Shown in pieces: positions 1-12,279 of a stretch of 64,000 bases of DNA (positions are counted from its first letter, which is position 1; the number at the start of each line of letters is the position of its first letter). The notes beneath the pieces are model-generated. The model saw only the letters and a list, made by a program, of their open reading frames with translations. It made no database searches and was not told the origin of the DNA. The DNA comes from Sabethes cyaneus. Its lineage: Eukaryota > Arthropoda > Insecta > Diptera > Culicidae. The translations under genes and the position numbers were made by a program. The stretch spans positions 199,886,911 through 199,950,910 of the forward strand of contig NC_071354.1 in the NCBI RefSeq assembly GCF_943734655.1. The letters run 5' to 3'.

Positions 1-445
1 TTAACACTTAACTTTAATTGTAAAAAAATTGCCAAAATCCATTATTATTCGAGCTTCTAGGGTAGGGTCCCCCCTTAAACATTGAATCTAGTCCAATTTG
101 ATACCCTGAAAGTGAAAAGTGAGCAGTCATCATTTCCTTTTGCCAGCAACTATCTTATCCGAGAATAGTTTTTTAAGCGTTTCATTTGTTGCTTTGCGTC
201 AGCTAGTTGCTTGCAATTCTTTAAATAGTTTCAATTACATTTCTGTCGTGCATACTTGCATAATAGCTGTAATGTAGAGTGTTAAAAGCAACTAGTAAGA
301 TGCAGAGGACGTTAGCCAATTAATATTTTCACTGACTGTTAGTTGTAAGACAATTATACTTCAAATCGATCTATCACAATGACTGGTGCTATCAACAATT
401 GCGTGGACTGCAGTTTTTGGAGCGTCTTAGTAGAATACGAAACCT
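1..445. other. Gene-free AT-rich stretch
   Basis: No convincing ORF, RNA gene or repeat structure is visible here. It runs directly into the fold-back at 446. Confidence 0.5.
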
Positions 446-655
446 GGAAATTAAATAAAAAGCAAACTGATCCAATTTAATTTTACTATGTATATTTTAT
501 TCTTGACAGATACGTATTTCTCCTACGACTTGCAGGCTTCCTCGAGTAACAGACACTGAGGAAGCCTGCAAGTCGTAGGCGAAATACGTATCTGTCAAGA
601 ATAAAATATACATAGTAAAATTAAATTGGATCAGTTTGCTTTTTATTTAATTTCC
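446..655. repeat. Near-perfect 98-bp fold-back, probable head-to-head Penelope-like termini
   Basis: The arms 446-543 and 558-655 are reverse complements over 98 bp with one mismatch (T at about 512 against G in the other arm), around a 14-nt loop. Inverted, partly duplicated terminal repeats are typical of Penelope-like retroelements, and a Penelope-type RT relic lies 250 bp downstream. The right arm carries a hammerhead-like core. The link to Penelope is inferred; the inverted repeat is directly visible. Confidence 0.75.
552..596 (+). ncRNA. Hammerhead-ribozyme-like motif in the fold-back
   Basis: GACA (552-555) and TGTC (593-596) would form stem I. CTGAGGA (556-562) fits the CUGANGA box, GCCT/AGGC (564-567/577-580) forms stem II, GAAA is at 581-584, and a TACGTA mini-hairpin is followed by T591 and C592 as the expected cleavage position. 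One extra A (563) sits between the core box and stem II, which may reduce or abolish activity. Hammerheads are known from Penelope-like elements. A second copy lies in opposite orientation in the left arm. Confidence 0.4.
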
Positions 656-899
656 AAATTTCGTGGAAATTGACAAATGCGTATCAGTGTTGTAAATGAT
701 AACCCATAATAGTTATTTATTTTTTCGGTCTAACCATAGTTGTAAGCAAACTCCTTAGTAAACGAACTTCGTCAACTGCACACCAGTTTCAACTTAATGT
801 TGACTAGTGCCATAAGTCATGCAAAAATTGTCACAATAGTTTAAAATAGTTCGAAAAAACAACTTCACTTGCACAAAAATATTTCAACAGATACATATT
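656..899. other. Unassigned spacer, probably part of the Penelope-like remains
   Basis: No ORF is seen. It lies between the fold-back and the RT relic, so it may be decayed element sequence. Confidence 0.3.
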
Positions 900-1440
900 T
901 TGGCTGTTACCTACATCCTTGCATACATCAGTTATTGGAAAAACAAGATTAATAAATATTCGTTGTTATATGGAAGAAAATTATTTAACGTTCAGGGATA
1001 AATTTTATAAACCAACGAAAGGCGCACACATGGGGAACCCCGTTTCACCTTTTCTATGTGACCTCTTGGCTCTTGGCAAAGGGCTATTTTATGGCAAACC
1101 ATAGAACATAAGTTGAATGAAAGAAATCTTCTACGAAACCGCTGGTGGCGCTATGTGAGCGATATATTTAGTACTTTTATTGAAGAAGAATTTTTATGAA
1201 ATCATTGATAACATCTATAAGGATATTAAATTTACTTTTAAGTGGAACAGAATCATTCTGACTCCCGTTTCTATGATAAGGAAAAATGGAAATTTTGAAC
1301 TGATAGAAAATGTACGAATACTAAAATGGTAAAACATAGCATTTAAAACCACATTTTTCAACAAAAATGGCTTCTTTCTATCAGAAGATACATCAAATGG
1401 AACCGATGCCACTCAGTAAAGAAGCGACATTAATTAAAAT
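900..1440 (+). pseudogene. Penelope-like element reverse transcriptase relic
   Basis: Around 949-1075 the translation contains FYKPTKGAHMGNPVSPFLCDLL, which matches the Penelope RT region with its usual MGSPLSP block. Further on, in shifted frames, RWWRYVSDIF at about 1139-1168 takes the place of the catalytic YVDD box (one D lost), and a stretch resembling the usual KFTFxxE segment follows at about 1225. Frameshifts and stop codons make it non-functional. No GIY-YIG endonuclease was found downstream. Confidence 0.6.
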
Positions 1441-2539
1441 GTATTAAATTTTTTAAGCGAGCGATAATTTCTTCTTCGAAACCAAGAAAGAAAGAAGCAA
1501 CTTTCGCCAATTCAATAATTGGTAGTAGAAACAGTCATAATGGTTTAAATTCATCATTGATAGCTTCTCAATATTCCGTACCGAGACAATAATTCAATCG
1601 ACGACGCAGCAGACTGCACTCGGAGCCATTTCCATTGGAATTGAAAATCTCAAGAGACGTGTATGGGAGGACGCCAAAGCAAGCAAAAACTGGATTTTCC
1701 GGCATTGCTGGCCGAACAGAGAGACGACGACGTCAGAAAGCAAATGGCATCGACATAACGAAAGTGGTCGAATCGTATCGTATCGTATTTTTCTTTTGAG
1801 AAGATCTTTCGTTTCATTGTCCAACCAGCATCGGACTGTTGTCATACGTGGATCGTGATAAGTGTTTATCTTAAAGTGCCAACAAGCTTTGATACTTTGA
1901 AGATATTCAACTTAAAATCGAAAATTGAGTGAATAAGAGGAAATAAACAACTTACAATTAGCAATTACTCACATAAACACAGAATTATTTTACAAAATTT
2001 CAAAGTCACGTCCTGCAAGTCGTGCAACATTTATGTGATGTAGGGATCTCAAACTGTTACGTACTTAATATATAATCCAATAATGGACGAGACGGTTATC
2101 AAAATGAATCCACTCACTCCATCATCGAATTGTGGTTGGACTCATTACTGTCCGAACATAATTTGCTGTCAGCGCCCTTTTGCGGTAGATTGTGGATTTT
2201 AGTGACGCCTTCGAACGGAAAATGTACCCGCAGGCTTTGAGGGCTTGATCCCATTGGTTTGGTGGCTAGCGTAGTTTCAATGCAACGTATGGTCTCCCTT
2301 CGCGGCTGGACTTACTGCCGCGTCTCCTTACCGATAACTTTTAGTATTATAAAACTGATGACATTGTAGAGCCTCCAGCAATACCTTACTACTCTAGCAT
2401 ACTGTTTGCCAAAAAGACTCAACTGATTAAAATGGTTTTGATGCTGGATCGATTCAGTAGCTGCGTCAAGGCTAAATTCAACACTACTGTAGCCCTCGAA
2501 ATCTTGTCTGTTATACCACATTGTATAGACATTGTATGT
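1441..2539. other. No recognisable gene
   Basis: Only short, unrelated ORFs occur. No family motif was recognised on either strand. Confidence 0.4.
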
Positions 2540-2564
2540 ATAGATATTGTTATAGACACATTGT

Positions 2565-2605
2565 AGAAGCCCTGAAGAAGATCTAAACCAAAGATCGAAA
2601 CGTTG
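2565..2605 (+). ncRNA. Second hammerhead-like core, Penelope-type 3' sequence
   Basis: CTGAAGA (2572-2578) is followed by one extra A, a GATCT/AGATC stem (2580-2584/2592-2596) with a 7-nt loop, and then GAAA (2597-2600). The architecture is the same as at 552-596, including the extra A. Stems I and III are poor, so this is likely a relic. AATAAA follows at about 2612. Confidence 0.35.
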
Positions 2606-2639
2606 GGGTAAATAAAACAAATCGTCCACTGTATTTAAA

Positions 2640-3164
2640 GACTGAACAGCCTATTCTCCAACCTGATATCCAATACTGCAAACAACAAAATTTAAAACAA
2701 AAATTAGCTTTCCAACCTGTTTTTTCCATGTTGAAGTTATGGTCTGTAACAAAATAATCAACAGAATCGCATTCCTAGACGCGAAGACCCACTCTCCCAA
2801 AATTTAGGTATTAAGTGAAAACATAATTAATAAGCGGAATGGGACTTCCGATCGTTTTCCGAAGCCATTTTGAAATCCAAAATACTGAAAATAACCGGAA
2901 GTCACCAACAAAGATGTAAAATTTGACGGTATTTAGCTGCAATCACACGGACCGTCAGCGAACATCAACGGCAACGTATCGTAACGGAACGTCAGTGATG
3001 GTCGCATGCATTTTCAATGAGCGCGTGGTGTCTCGGCACTAGCTAATATGGCACGATACTTGGCGGTGTGGTCCTAGTAAGGCAACCTACCTAACACCGT
3101 GTTACTACGAACATTCAAGCAAATACGGATCGGAATATTCGGCATCAACCTAGGCGACAAAACA
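2640..3164. other. No recognisable gene
   Basis: Nothing beyond short random ORFs is seen. Confidence 0.4.
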
Positions 3165-5592
3165 AGAACGACGAATGGAAACCCAGTATTTGGAACTGCA
3201 GATAACTGAATTTCGCAGGTGGTCACCGAATAGCGCTCGAACAGACTTAATCTTGCAAACTCGGTATCGTAGCTCTACAGCAAATCTGTCGCAAAGGAGA
3301 GAAGGTTTGGAAGAACACACCGAAAATGCCCACAAAATGCAAATGTTTTACCTGAGCTGTGGCACTACCGATGAACTGGCAACGAGCCTGGTAGTGTTGG
3401 GTAGAACGCAGGATCGCGTGATAAATTGGAAGGCGATCAACGCGAGGATGTATCTGTTGAGGATAAAGGACCGTTTCATCAATTCCAGCATCGTCAACGT
3501 GCACTGCCAGTACGTAGCTAGATTCGACTATGAGAAGGAAGCGTTCTAGGCGCGGCCGAAGGCAAGGTACAATAGTTGTTCACCACCGGACATCAAGATC
3601 GTCATCGAGGATATGAACGCCCAGGTCGGTAGGGAAGGAATGTATAGACCGGCGATAGGACCCCATAACCTGCGCACCGACACGAACGATAACAGTCTCG
3701 CAGCTTCCCGAGGCCTGGTGATTCGAAACTCCTTTTTCCCATACAATGATATCCACAAAGCCACCTAGAGGTCGTCTGTGCGGAACCAGATTTACCAGGT
3801 TCTCATAGATGGCCAGTTCTTTTCCAAAATCACGGATATACGTTCCCTATGGATTGCGAATATTGACGGTGACCATATATTGCCACTAGGTGTATATGTA
3901 TGCTTTTTTTGTTTGATTATAGTCACTTTAACTGTTTGGGTCATTCGTGACTTCTGCGGAGTTGGGAATTGAACCCGGGTCCTCGGCGTGAGAGGCGTGA
4001 ATGCTAGAGGTATGCTCAAAACTGTCAACCGTATACCAGACAAAGCTCAAAGCCGTCCTCCTCAACAGAACATCAGGCAGCTAGATAAGGCACATTAGAA
4101 AATAGTGATGTCCCAAGCACTTGATCTCCAAGAAGCCGCTGGTAAGAAGCTGAGAGAGAGAAGCCAGTTGGGATTGTTGTCGTGCATCGAACTGTCGGAT
4201 GAAACCTTGTAAGAACTATCACTGTGAATCAAACTAGCTTGATTGAATAAAAAAGGAAAGCATTTATTTGCGATGAAATTTCAAACTCCTCGCAAAACCG
4301 AGAATACTGACCAGGAGGTCCAGGCTCGACTGCTGCAACTATAAACGCTGATAAACACCGCCTACACGCCGCCACATCTTATTACGCCGGCTGTTACCGA
4401 TAGCTCAGGAAATTATCAAGCGTGCTTCATAGGGCCTCGCGCAGATGCGGACCAAATATTTCTATCCGAGAGATCTTGCAGAGATGGTGGGAGGGAGTAC
4501 AGCGTGCCCACGCATTACATTTTTTTTTATTTCAAAGCAGCATACGATACAGTCGATCGAGATCAGCTATGGCACTTAATGCACAAACACGGTTTTCCAG
4601 ATAAACTGACCAACTGATCAGAGTTACATTGGATCAAGTAATGTGTTTCGTGCGCATATCGCGGACACTCTCGATTTCCTTTGAGACGCGGCGAGAGTTC
4701 AGAAAAGGTGACGGATTGGGCTGCATGCTGTTCAACATCGCTCTTGCGGGGGTGATCCGACGAGCGGGCATCGAAACGAGAGGCACGATTTTCATCAAGG
4801 GTAGCCAACTCCTAGGCTTTGCAGATGACTGCGATATCATGGCCAGAAACTTTGCGACAGTGGAGGCAATCTACGCCAAACTTAAAGGGGAGTCTAGGAG
4901 AGTTGGGCTACAAATAAATGTGTCGAAGACCAAATACATGAAAGAGGCTCAAAGAAAACAAACGCGTGCCTTCCACAGACGATAGCCGTTGACGGCTACG
5001 AGCTGTACGTGGTAGATGAGTTCGTGTATTTGGAATTGCTGGCGACCGCGGATAACAACGCTAGTAAGGAGATCCAGCGGCGCATTCAAGCCGAAAATTA
5101 GGCCTACTTTGCCCTTCGCAAAACGCTACGATCAAGAAGCATACACCGCCGTACGAGGCTGACAATATGCAAAATCCTTATTAGAGCGGTAGTTCTATAT
5201 GGACTTGAAACCGTCTGCTCACGAAGGACATACGCGCTCATGCCGTTTTCCAATGGACGATATTTGTCGGAGTAGAAACTGAAAGCGGAGTATGGCGGAG
5301 GCGTATGAATAACGAGCTATATGCACTGCTTGGCGAGATTGCCGTCGTACATCTGGCGAAAATAGGCAGGTTATGGTAGGCCGAACACGTCGTAAGGATG
5401 CCAGACGACAGTGCGACAAAACAGTTCTCTTCCAAAACCCTATCGGCACCAGCAACAGAGGGGCTTAGCGTACAAGATGGCTCGACCAGGTCGAAAGTGA
5501 TTTGCAACTTCGGAGACGACTGGCAAATTGACGACGAGTGGCCCAAGATCGAGCTGAATGGAGACGACTGCTTGAAACGGCTTATTGCTTAA
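3165..5592 (+). pseudogene. Non-LTR retrotransposon relic A1 (APE endonuclease and RT)
   Basis: The relic reads in shifting frames along one element. 3175-3549 resembles an endonuclease N-terminus (ELQITEFRRWSPNSART). 3590-3890 gives KIVIEDMNAQVGREGMY, NSFFPYNDIHKAT and VLIDGQFFSKITD, typical of an APE endonuclease. 4525-4960 covers the RT, with FKAAYDTVDRDQLW and LLGFADDCDIM (catalytic FADD). 5200-5590 is the C-terminal part, with MNNELYALLGEIAVVHLAK. Several frameshifts and stops and a SINE at about 3893-4020 interrupt it. The clade is not resolved; no RNase H is seen. Relics A2, A3, A4 and A5 belong to the same family. Confidence 0.8.
3893..4020 (-). repeat. tRNA-related SINE fragment inserted in relic A1
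   Basis: The reverse complement carries a pol III B-box-like stretch (GGGTTCAATTCCC) preceded by a CTCACGCC segment resembling an anticodon arm. It breaks the endonuclease reading frame just after GDHILPLG, and that frame resumes near 4020, so it is a nested insertion. Confidence 0.5.
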
Positions 5593-5639
5593 AATTTCGA
5601 GCAGAAGGTACCACATCTAAAGCAAGTTGAATTTGTACA

Positions 5640-6720
5640 GCTTTATAATCACGACAATTGAATTTCCTGAGGGAAGAACTGAAGAAATCTGATATTATTC
5701 GTGAAGGTTCGAAGTTTGAATCACTCCTCTCCCCATTGGAAGCATTCGTCTCCATTCAAATTAGGCCTCTCGTCGCCAATTTGCGAATCACTTTCGACTT
5801 GGTCAAGACATCTTGCACGTTGAGCCCCCCTGTTCCTGGTGCTAGTGCAGTTCTTGAAGAGAACTATTTTCGTCGCACTGTCGTCCGGCATCCTTACTAT
5901 GTATCCGGCCCTCTGTAGCGTACTGACTTTCGCCAAATGCACGATAGGAATCTCTCCCAACAGTGCTTGTAGCTCGTGATTCACCTGTCCACCACTCTCC
6001 GCTTTCAGTTTGTACTCCGCCAAATATCATCCGTAGCACCTTCCGCTCGAACGCGGCAAGGGCGCGTATGTTCTCCGTGAGCTGTGACACGGCTTCAAGT
6101 TCATAAAGGACCACTATTCTTCGTACGGCGGCGTATGCTTCTTTATCGTAGCGTTCTGCGAAGGTCTAAGTAGATCCGATTTTGCGCTTAAATATGCCGC
6201 TGGATCTTCTGTCAACAGTTACCGTCGTGGGAAGCACGCGTTTGTTTCCTTTGAGCCTCCTTCTTTCATGTATTTGGTCTTCGACACATTTATTTTTAGC
6301 TCAATCCTTCTAGACTCCATTTTCGTCGGATAACCCCCAAAAGAGCGATGTTGAATAACATGCAAGATAAGCCGTCCCCTTGTCTCAACCTTCACCGCGA
6401 CTCAAAGGGACTCGAAAGTCTCCGAGATACGCACGAAACACATTACTCGATCTAATGTAGCTCCGATCAATCGCGTCAGTTTATCCAGAAAACCGTGTCA
6501 GTGCATTATCTGCCATAGCTGGTCTCGATCGACTGTATCTTTTGCTGCTTCGAAATTAATAAAGATGTGATGCATGGGCACGTTGTACTCCCGGCATTTC
6601 TGTAAGATCTGTCGGATGGTAAATATCTGGCTCGTAGTTGCGTAAGTCCCCATGAAGATCGCCTGGTAATTCCCTACAAAACCCTGTGTTATCGGTGACA
6701 GCCGGCGTAATAGGATTATA
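5640..6720 (-). pseudogene. Non-LTR relic A2, inverted relative to A1
   Basis: On the - strand, 6600-6400 recalls the RT start (a KAAYD-like region in a TSK RYSRSRPAMADN context), and 6114-5721 contains LAAFERKVLRMIFGGVQTESGEWW followed by a LGEIPIVHLAKVS-like stretch in another frame. These are the same C-terminal blocks as in A1. The 3' ends of A1 and A2 face each other across about 50-100 bp. Confidence 0.7.
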
Positions 6721-7095
6721 ATGAATTTTTTTGGAAGGCTCCCCCTAGGTCCCCTCCAGGGAAATTTCCTAGCTACGCCAATGCTATGTTTTAGTTAATA
6801 CATACCTAACACGTATCTAATAATCACAAAAAAGGGAATGTAAACAATCCAAAATCGATCAAATAATGCAAACGGTAAAACACCAACTTTTACACAAAAT
6901 GCTAATAGTAAGCGAATCAAGTGGAAATCTGAGTTCTCCAGCATCTGCTGATTTACTGATTACCCGGTGTCCTACCGTTTAAAATCATGCCTCATCAGAT
7001 AGAGGGCATTCGAACAAACACGGTGGTGCACAATAATCATAAGAAATCATAAGATTTAATCCTATTAGCAATACTCACAAGCATTATATTTTGAA
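6721..7095. other. Unassigned AT-rich stretch
   Basis: A C-rich patch at about 6735-6775 may be the 5' edge of relic A2. Otherwise nothing is seen. Confidence 0.3.
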
Positions 7096-7099
7096 GCAT

Positions 7100-7430
7100 T
7101 CGAAACTTGAATCAATACGGTATCAGGTCTGTTACACCGGCACACAGCGGACAGAATCGACCGAAAAAACGGAACTTTTTGTTGCCGCTATTTTTAAGTG
7201 GTTTTATAGCGGCCTGGCTACCGGAACAGTAGTAGAAAATCTTGCCTATCACTTCTTTCTGGAGCGCAAGCTGATCTCTGCATGTAATTGCAAAGAATTC
7301 AGCTTCAAAAACGGCGCAGTAGCTACCCAACGTGTAGGATCTCACGAATTCTAGTTCACGCAGTAAACACCAGCACCCACAAGCACTTCGTACAAGCAAC
7401 CGTCGTACAGTGGACATGCTTTTCATCAAT
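7100..7430 (-). pseudogene. RNase H domain relic of a non-LTR retrotransposon
   Basis: The - strand frame 7429-7112 gives YTLGSYCAVFEAEFFAITC followed by IFYYCSGSQAAIKPLKNSGNKKFR. This matches the RNase H E block (AEFFAI) and the third catalytic block, where the usual SDSQAAIKAL has become SGSQAAIKPL, so the catalytic D is lost. It is a short fragment with no flanking RT. Confidence 0.65.
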
Positions 7431-8406
7431 CGACTGGAAATTAAGGCTAATTTTGGGACAAAACATGAATTTCATTAAATTTCCATGTTAGAAAGATACA
7501 AATCAATTTTGAGTTTGACATACCCGGAATATCTCTGGTGTTCGCTGGTAAATTTCGAATTGTTTCAGAAAAATTAGATCAATTCCGAAGTGATTCGCGA
7601 TTAGGACGCAACTAGTAAAATGTAAACAAATCGTTTTATCACACCATCAGCGTTAAAAAGACTGATAATATCCATGGCAAGATTTCTTTCATCTGCAGTA
7701 ATCGTTAATCGATAGAATTATTTTAAAAAACATTTTAGTGATGGGCGATAGAAGTGTTTAATCAAAACGAACGACAATTTGCAGTTTAGCCCTTCTCATT
7801 GTTAGGAAGTAACGAATTCATTTGCAAATCGTTTTGTAAACAGGCGATAGTAAGGAGCGAAACTACGTTGTTTTCAAAACACAGGCGCATGTAAGCAAGC
7901 GAAACTAAATAAAAAATCAAAACCAGGCGAAACAGTGCTGGGCGAATCTTATTGTCAAAATGCTTTGAGGCTCATTTCAAGGAGCTCAACTAGAAAACTT
8001 AGATTAGTGCAGTATTGTTGGAAAACTATCAGATTGTTTTATGCTACACCAATTTATGTCTTTAAACTCGATTTTTCTCACTTTCATTTAAATTACGACT
8101 TGAAAATGTACTTGCAAATTAACACAGTGATATTCCTCATTGTATACATTTTGCTAACTGCGCCCTAATCGCAAATCACTCCGGAATTTGGGTTTAAGGC
8201 TGAAGCCGCGCAAGCATCAAACATCATTGGTGCGATCGAGAAAGATAGCATTTTGAAAATCTTAAATATTTCTTAAATAACGCTACAACATAGTTTTTCG
8301 AATACATCATTGTGTGCAAAACCCGTACCTGATATGATATGTCACTACAGTTGAGCATTCAAAACCATCTAATAAAAGGACACTCTCATTGAAAACTTTG
8401 CTTCGT

Positions 8407-8410
<4 letters not shown>
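7431..8410. other. No recognisable gene
   Basis: AT-rich, with short ORFs only. Confidence 0.4.

Positions 8411-8468
<58 letters not shown>
8411..8468. repeat. (TC)n microsatellite, 29 units
   Basis: An uninterrupted TC dinucleotide tract of 58 bp. Confidence 0.97.
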
Positions 8469-8469
<1 letters not shown>

Positions 8470-9449
8470 ATGCGCTGCCTTGGCCTTAATCTAAAAATGT
8501 TTTATATTGTAGGAGTTATGACCGTTCGAATGTTGTCAAAATTTTGCCTGTCCTCAATATTTTGTCTAGCTGTACATCCCTTAATATGGCAGAAAATAAT
8601 CAAAATTCACAGAAATTAAGCCTTAAGTGGTACGAAATTTCATTTTTTGTTCAAAATAATTCTTTCAGAGCAACAAACTTTTGATTGCACGTTAATATCA
8701 TACCATGCAAAAACCTCACTTTTTTCAGCAAAGAATTTTGATTTTAATTTTTTCAGTATTTTTTATGAAAATATAGAATATTTTCTAAAAGGCGCCCATA
8801 GATCTTTTTTAGGTTTTATAATTTAAACCATAAGTTTTATACATAAGAAAAGAACAAGCAACTATTTGATGAAAATGTTTCTTGGGTATAAATATCTACC
8901 TCATCAGTAAAGTGTAAAACAGTAAAGTGTAAAACACCCTCCTGTTACAGCAAATCTGTATTCAAAAAACCTTCATGCATATTTTCGTGACATCCGGTTC
9001 AGCAGTTTTTTGGATCTATAAAAGACAAACAGACATTCTCATGTTTGTATGGCACCAGTTTTTCAACCAACTGCTATTTTTGGCCCACCATTTTTGGCAA
9101 TTCCATAAATAAAAGTACTATCAAAATATAAAAGTGCTCAGTAATTTTTCTATTTAGCGCTTAGTTAGTAGGTGGGCACAAAAATATCATTTTTGCAAAT
9201 ATTTGTCTTTGGAAATTTTTTCAAAAATTCATAACTTTTGAACCACTGAAATGATTTTCATGAATTTGATTTCCAATGAAAGGTATTTTAATAGGTTTTT
9301 GGTACAAAATCACAAAACAAATTCATTTTTTCGTATATTTTTGAATACCAAAGAAATTAGGTACCATTTGATAATTTTTTCTGAAAAGCAAAAATTTTCT
9401 GCAGCCGAAAATTCGGAAATGTATATTTTCTGTTTTTGAGATAGCAAGC
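8469..9449. other. No recognisable gene
   Basis: AT-rich. No coding or repeat signature was recognised. Confidence 0.4.
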
Positions 9450-9655
9450 AAGTAAGGCGCCTAGCCGCTACATTCCATTTTCGACACTTAGCCTTCTGTT
9501 TTTGTTGAACAGATTTCTCAATGAGCTGTTGAAGTCAATTGCGGGGCCATTGCTACGATCCTATTGATTCTTACAGCCTCTCCCAGCTAAAATGCGAACA
9601 TACGACGACTGGCTTGTTAGACTAATACCGTACCTCGAAGCCAACTAGGAGACTG
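9450..9655 (-). repeat. tRNA-derived SINE copy, family S
   Basis: The reverse complement aligns by eye with the copy at 57655-57850. Shared blocks are a head containing TTGGCTTCGAGGTACG, the stretch GCCAGTCGTCGTATGTTCG with a pol III B-box-like TTCGNATT, and a body containing ATCGTAGCAATGGCCCCG. Divergence is substantial. Confidence 0.65.
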
Positions 9656-10859
9656 TTTTTGAGATACAGTTTTTTAGGACACATACATAATTGTGAGAAT
9701 CCAATGGAGGCGTATGGTGTTTTGTTATAACCTGCAAGAAAATGGATATGTTCGGTAAAGAGAAACCAGTAATACCCGTTTCATTAGTATAGAATTGGCA
9801 TAGAAGTTATTAGTAGTACGCTACAGTACAGATTATAGCACGCTGGTTTCCCCTAACCAAATTTTTCAACCACCTTTTTTCAATAATTGCACAAACATAA
9901 TAAAAATTACAATAAAAACAACAGTCTGAATCGACATTATTGCAAAAAAGGCTTGACGGTTTTCGAAAAAAAATTACACTTACTGTGTGAAAAAATCAAC
10001 TTACTCAAAAATACAAAATTATCAAACGCCCTTGCTAGCATTTTTTTAGGATTTGTCAAACTATAGGTACCAATGCCTAGATAACATTTTTCCAGGTCTC
10101 AAATTGATTTTTTACATCCTTGTTATGGTATAACATAGGTAGGTAAATGTGAAATTTAATAATTGCTTGTGGCTTTATTTTTGTTTATTGAACCGATAAC
10201 ATAAGTATTCAAAGATTCGTGCCACGCCCGATACTCAACTAAATTTGCACATTAGTTGTACGCCACACTGGAATTTCTTCCAAACACTTATGATCAAACG
10301 TCTCCACTTGTATCGCATTCAATGTGGGACGATGCTATGTACCCAGGTTTTCCAATAGATACAAATTCAACACAAACTAGACAATAGGAGTATTTGCTAA
10401 TATCCTAATGGAATGTATGCTAGCAGATATATTGGAACTAACCGTTGCATGTACCTGCAACAATGCACAGTACCTACCTGAACAGCTTGCACAAGAGTAT
10501 TATTTGCCGTTGCTTAGCAATGTCCAAATATAGCATGAATAGACATCGTCTTCATGGCATTCTGGTTTTGCATCAGCAGTATCAGTCAACATGCATCTAA
10601 TTAAAAGCTGCGTTCATGTTATTTCGATCTTTTGAAAAGTCTATGAAATGAAAACTCAAATAGGATAAAAGAAAAATGAGATATTAAAAAACCATAGAAA
10701 GCAAAATTAAACCAAAGTAATTTGACACATCGAAAAGCAACTAATCCAATTCCACTTTTGATAATCCTAACTGCCCGAAGAAACCATTTGAAGACACAAT
10801 TCCGCTATTACAATTACAGCACAATCTCAGTCGGAGAAAAAAAAATCACCGAACCGTGA
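9656..10859. other. No recognisable gene
   Basis: No family motif or structured repeat was recognised. Confidence 0.4.
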
Positions 10860-12080
10860 TAGCTTACTAAATTCAATTATTCATTCCACTTGCCCGTTGT
10901 ATTCCTCGCACTTTGTCGATTGCTCGAGCTTCTTTTTTTTTGCTCACGCCTGGCTATTCCGCTGCGTTGACTGGTCGGAATCGCGAACCCGGCCAAATTA
11001 CGCTTGCCTAATCGTTGTGCAGCGAGGCCACAGCCGATTCCATCGCCACCACCTATTTGATAGCGAATCGTGCAACTGAATTTCCTGTAGCCATATTTAC
11101 CGAGTGTGTTGTACCGCCAGTCTTTCCGCGCGCTTGGGCAAACAGAAACGAACTAAAAGGATTCACTTCACGCTAGTCTGCATCGAATAACGTTTATTTT
11201 TTTCGCTCTCACTTGCTGGTACCCTCGGTGGTACTCACAACCAAGTTAACCCATATTTGGCACAATTCCACCACCAGCCGACATTCAAACTGTCAGATAA
11301 GCAAGTCACATTGTCACCAGCAGTTCACACTATGCCTGTATGTATCGCTATATGATAGGCTCGGGTTCAGGTCAACTGTAGACCCATGGTTTAAAAAACT
11401 GCCTACAATGAAAGTTAAAAACCAGTTACCGGTTACCACAATGCAACGGCAAGCAACGTTTTCACTATGCTGCAGCTCGATGTGTACTGCATTACATGAG
11501 CTACAACAGAGTAGTCAAGTTGCAGTCAGTTTACTGCACACATTTATATACAGCAGGGAGAACGACTCCGACAGGACTGCCACCATCGCCATCCTCCCAG
11601 CTCGCATGCCGACGATGACGGTTCGTGTCCCATCTCGTCTCGTCGTTAGCAGCATGGCATCATCGGAACGATGCAATGTGCAAGAGCCGCTCGTCGTCGT
11701 CGTCGCTAGTTGTTGATGTTGATCCTTCAGGACCTTCGGGTCTAGTGCGCCCGAAGGATATCGACGAAGCCGCAGTAGCCCAACCGGGACCGGGGCCGGG
11801 CTGAACGAGAACATACACGAGAAGTTGAAGGTTGACGAAGTAAACACAAAAATAAAAAGCAGCTTTCCAAGCCGGCAATGTTATGCAGGAATGCATCGAT
11901 ACTGCTGAGCTGGCTGAACCCGGGAAGGGGGCTTGGGTTGGAGGGGGGTCTGCCACCACAATGCGGTGGGTCGGTGGGAGATCGCAGTCCATGTAAAAAC
12001 TCTGGCGGCGCGACGAACCGTGTATTCACTATCACCAGTAAGAATACGGCGTTCGCTAGGCTCGCTGCTCGAACAGTGGG
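10860..12080. other. GC-rich, CpG-containing island with overlapping ORFs
   Basis: Base composition rises sharply against the flanks, and several overlapping ORFs occur on both strands, e.g. + 11213-11716 and - 11515-11847. None resembles a known family. A TATA-like TTTATATA lies at about 11543-11550. The region could be a host promoter with a 5'-UTR exon or a decayed transposon. I cannot decide. Confidence 0.3.
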
Positions 12081-12279
12081 CTGAAAGGATGCGAATAGTT
12101 ATTCTCTTCCACGATTGGACAATGCTCGGAATTAACCATTCGTTATAATGACCCTACCCGTTTTTTAGAGACTCAGGTACTACATTTTTTTAATTGGTTG
12201 ATTTTCTCGAAACTAATTTTTTTATCGTTCACTATAGGATTTTTTCATCTTTTAAAGTCGTCAAGTTCTGGAACGCTTG

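Noticed and set aside
8389..8619. ORF with a Ser-Leu run
   Set aside because: It is only the translation of the (TC)n microsatellite.
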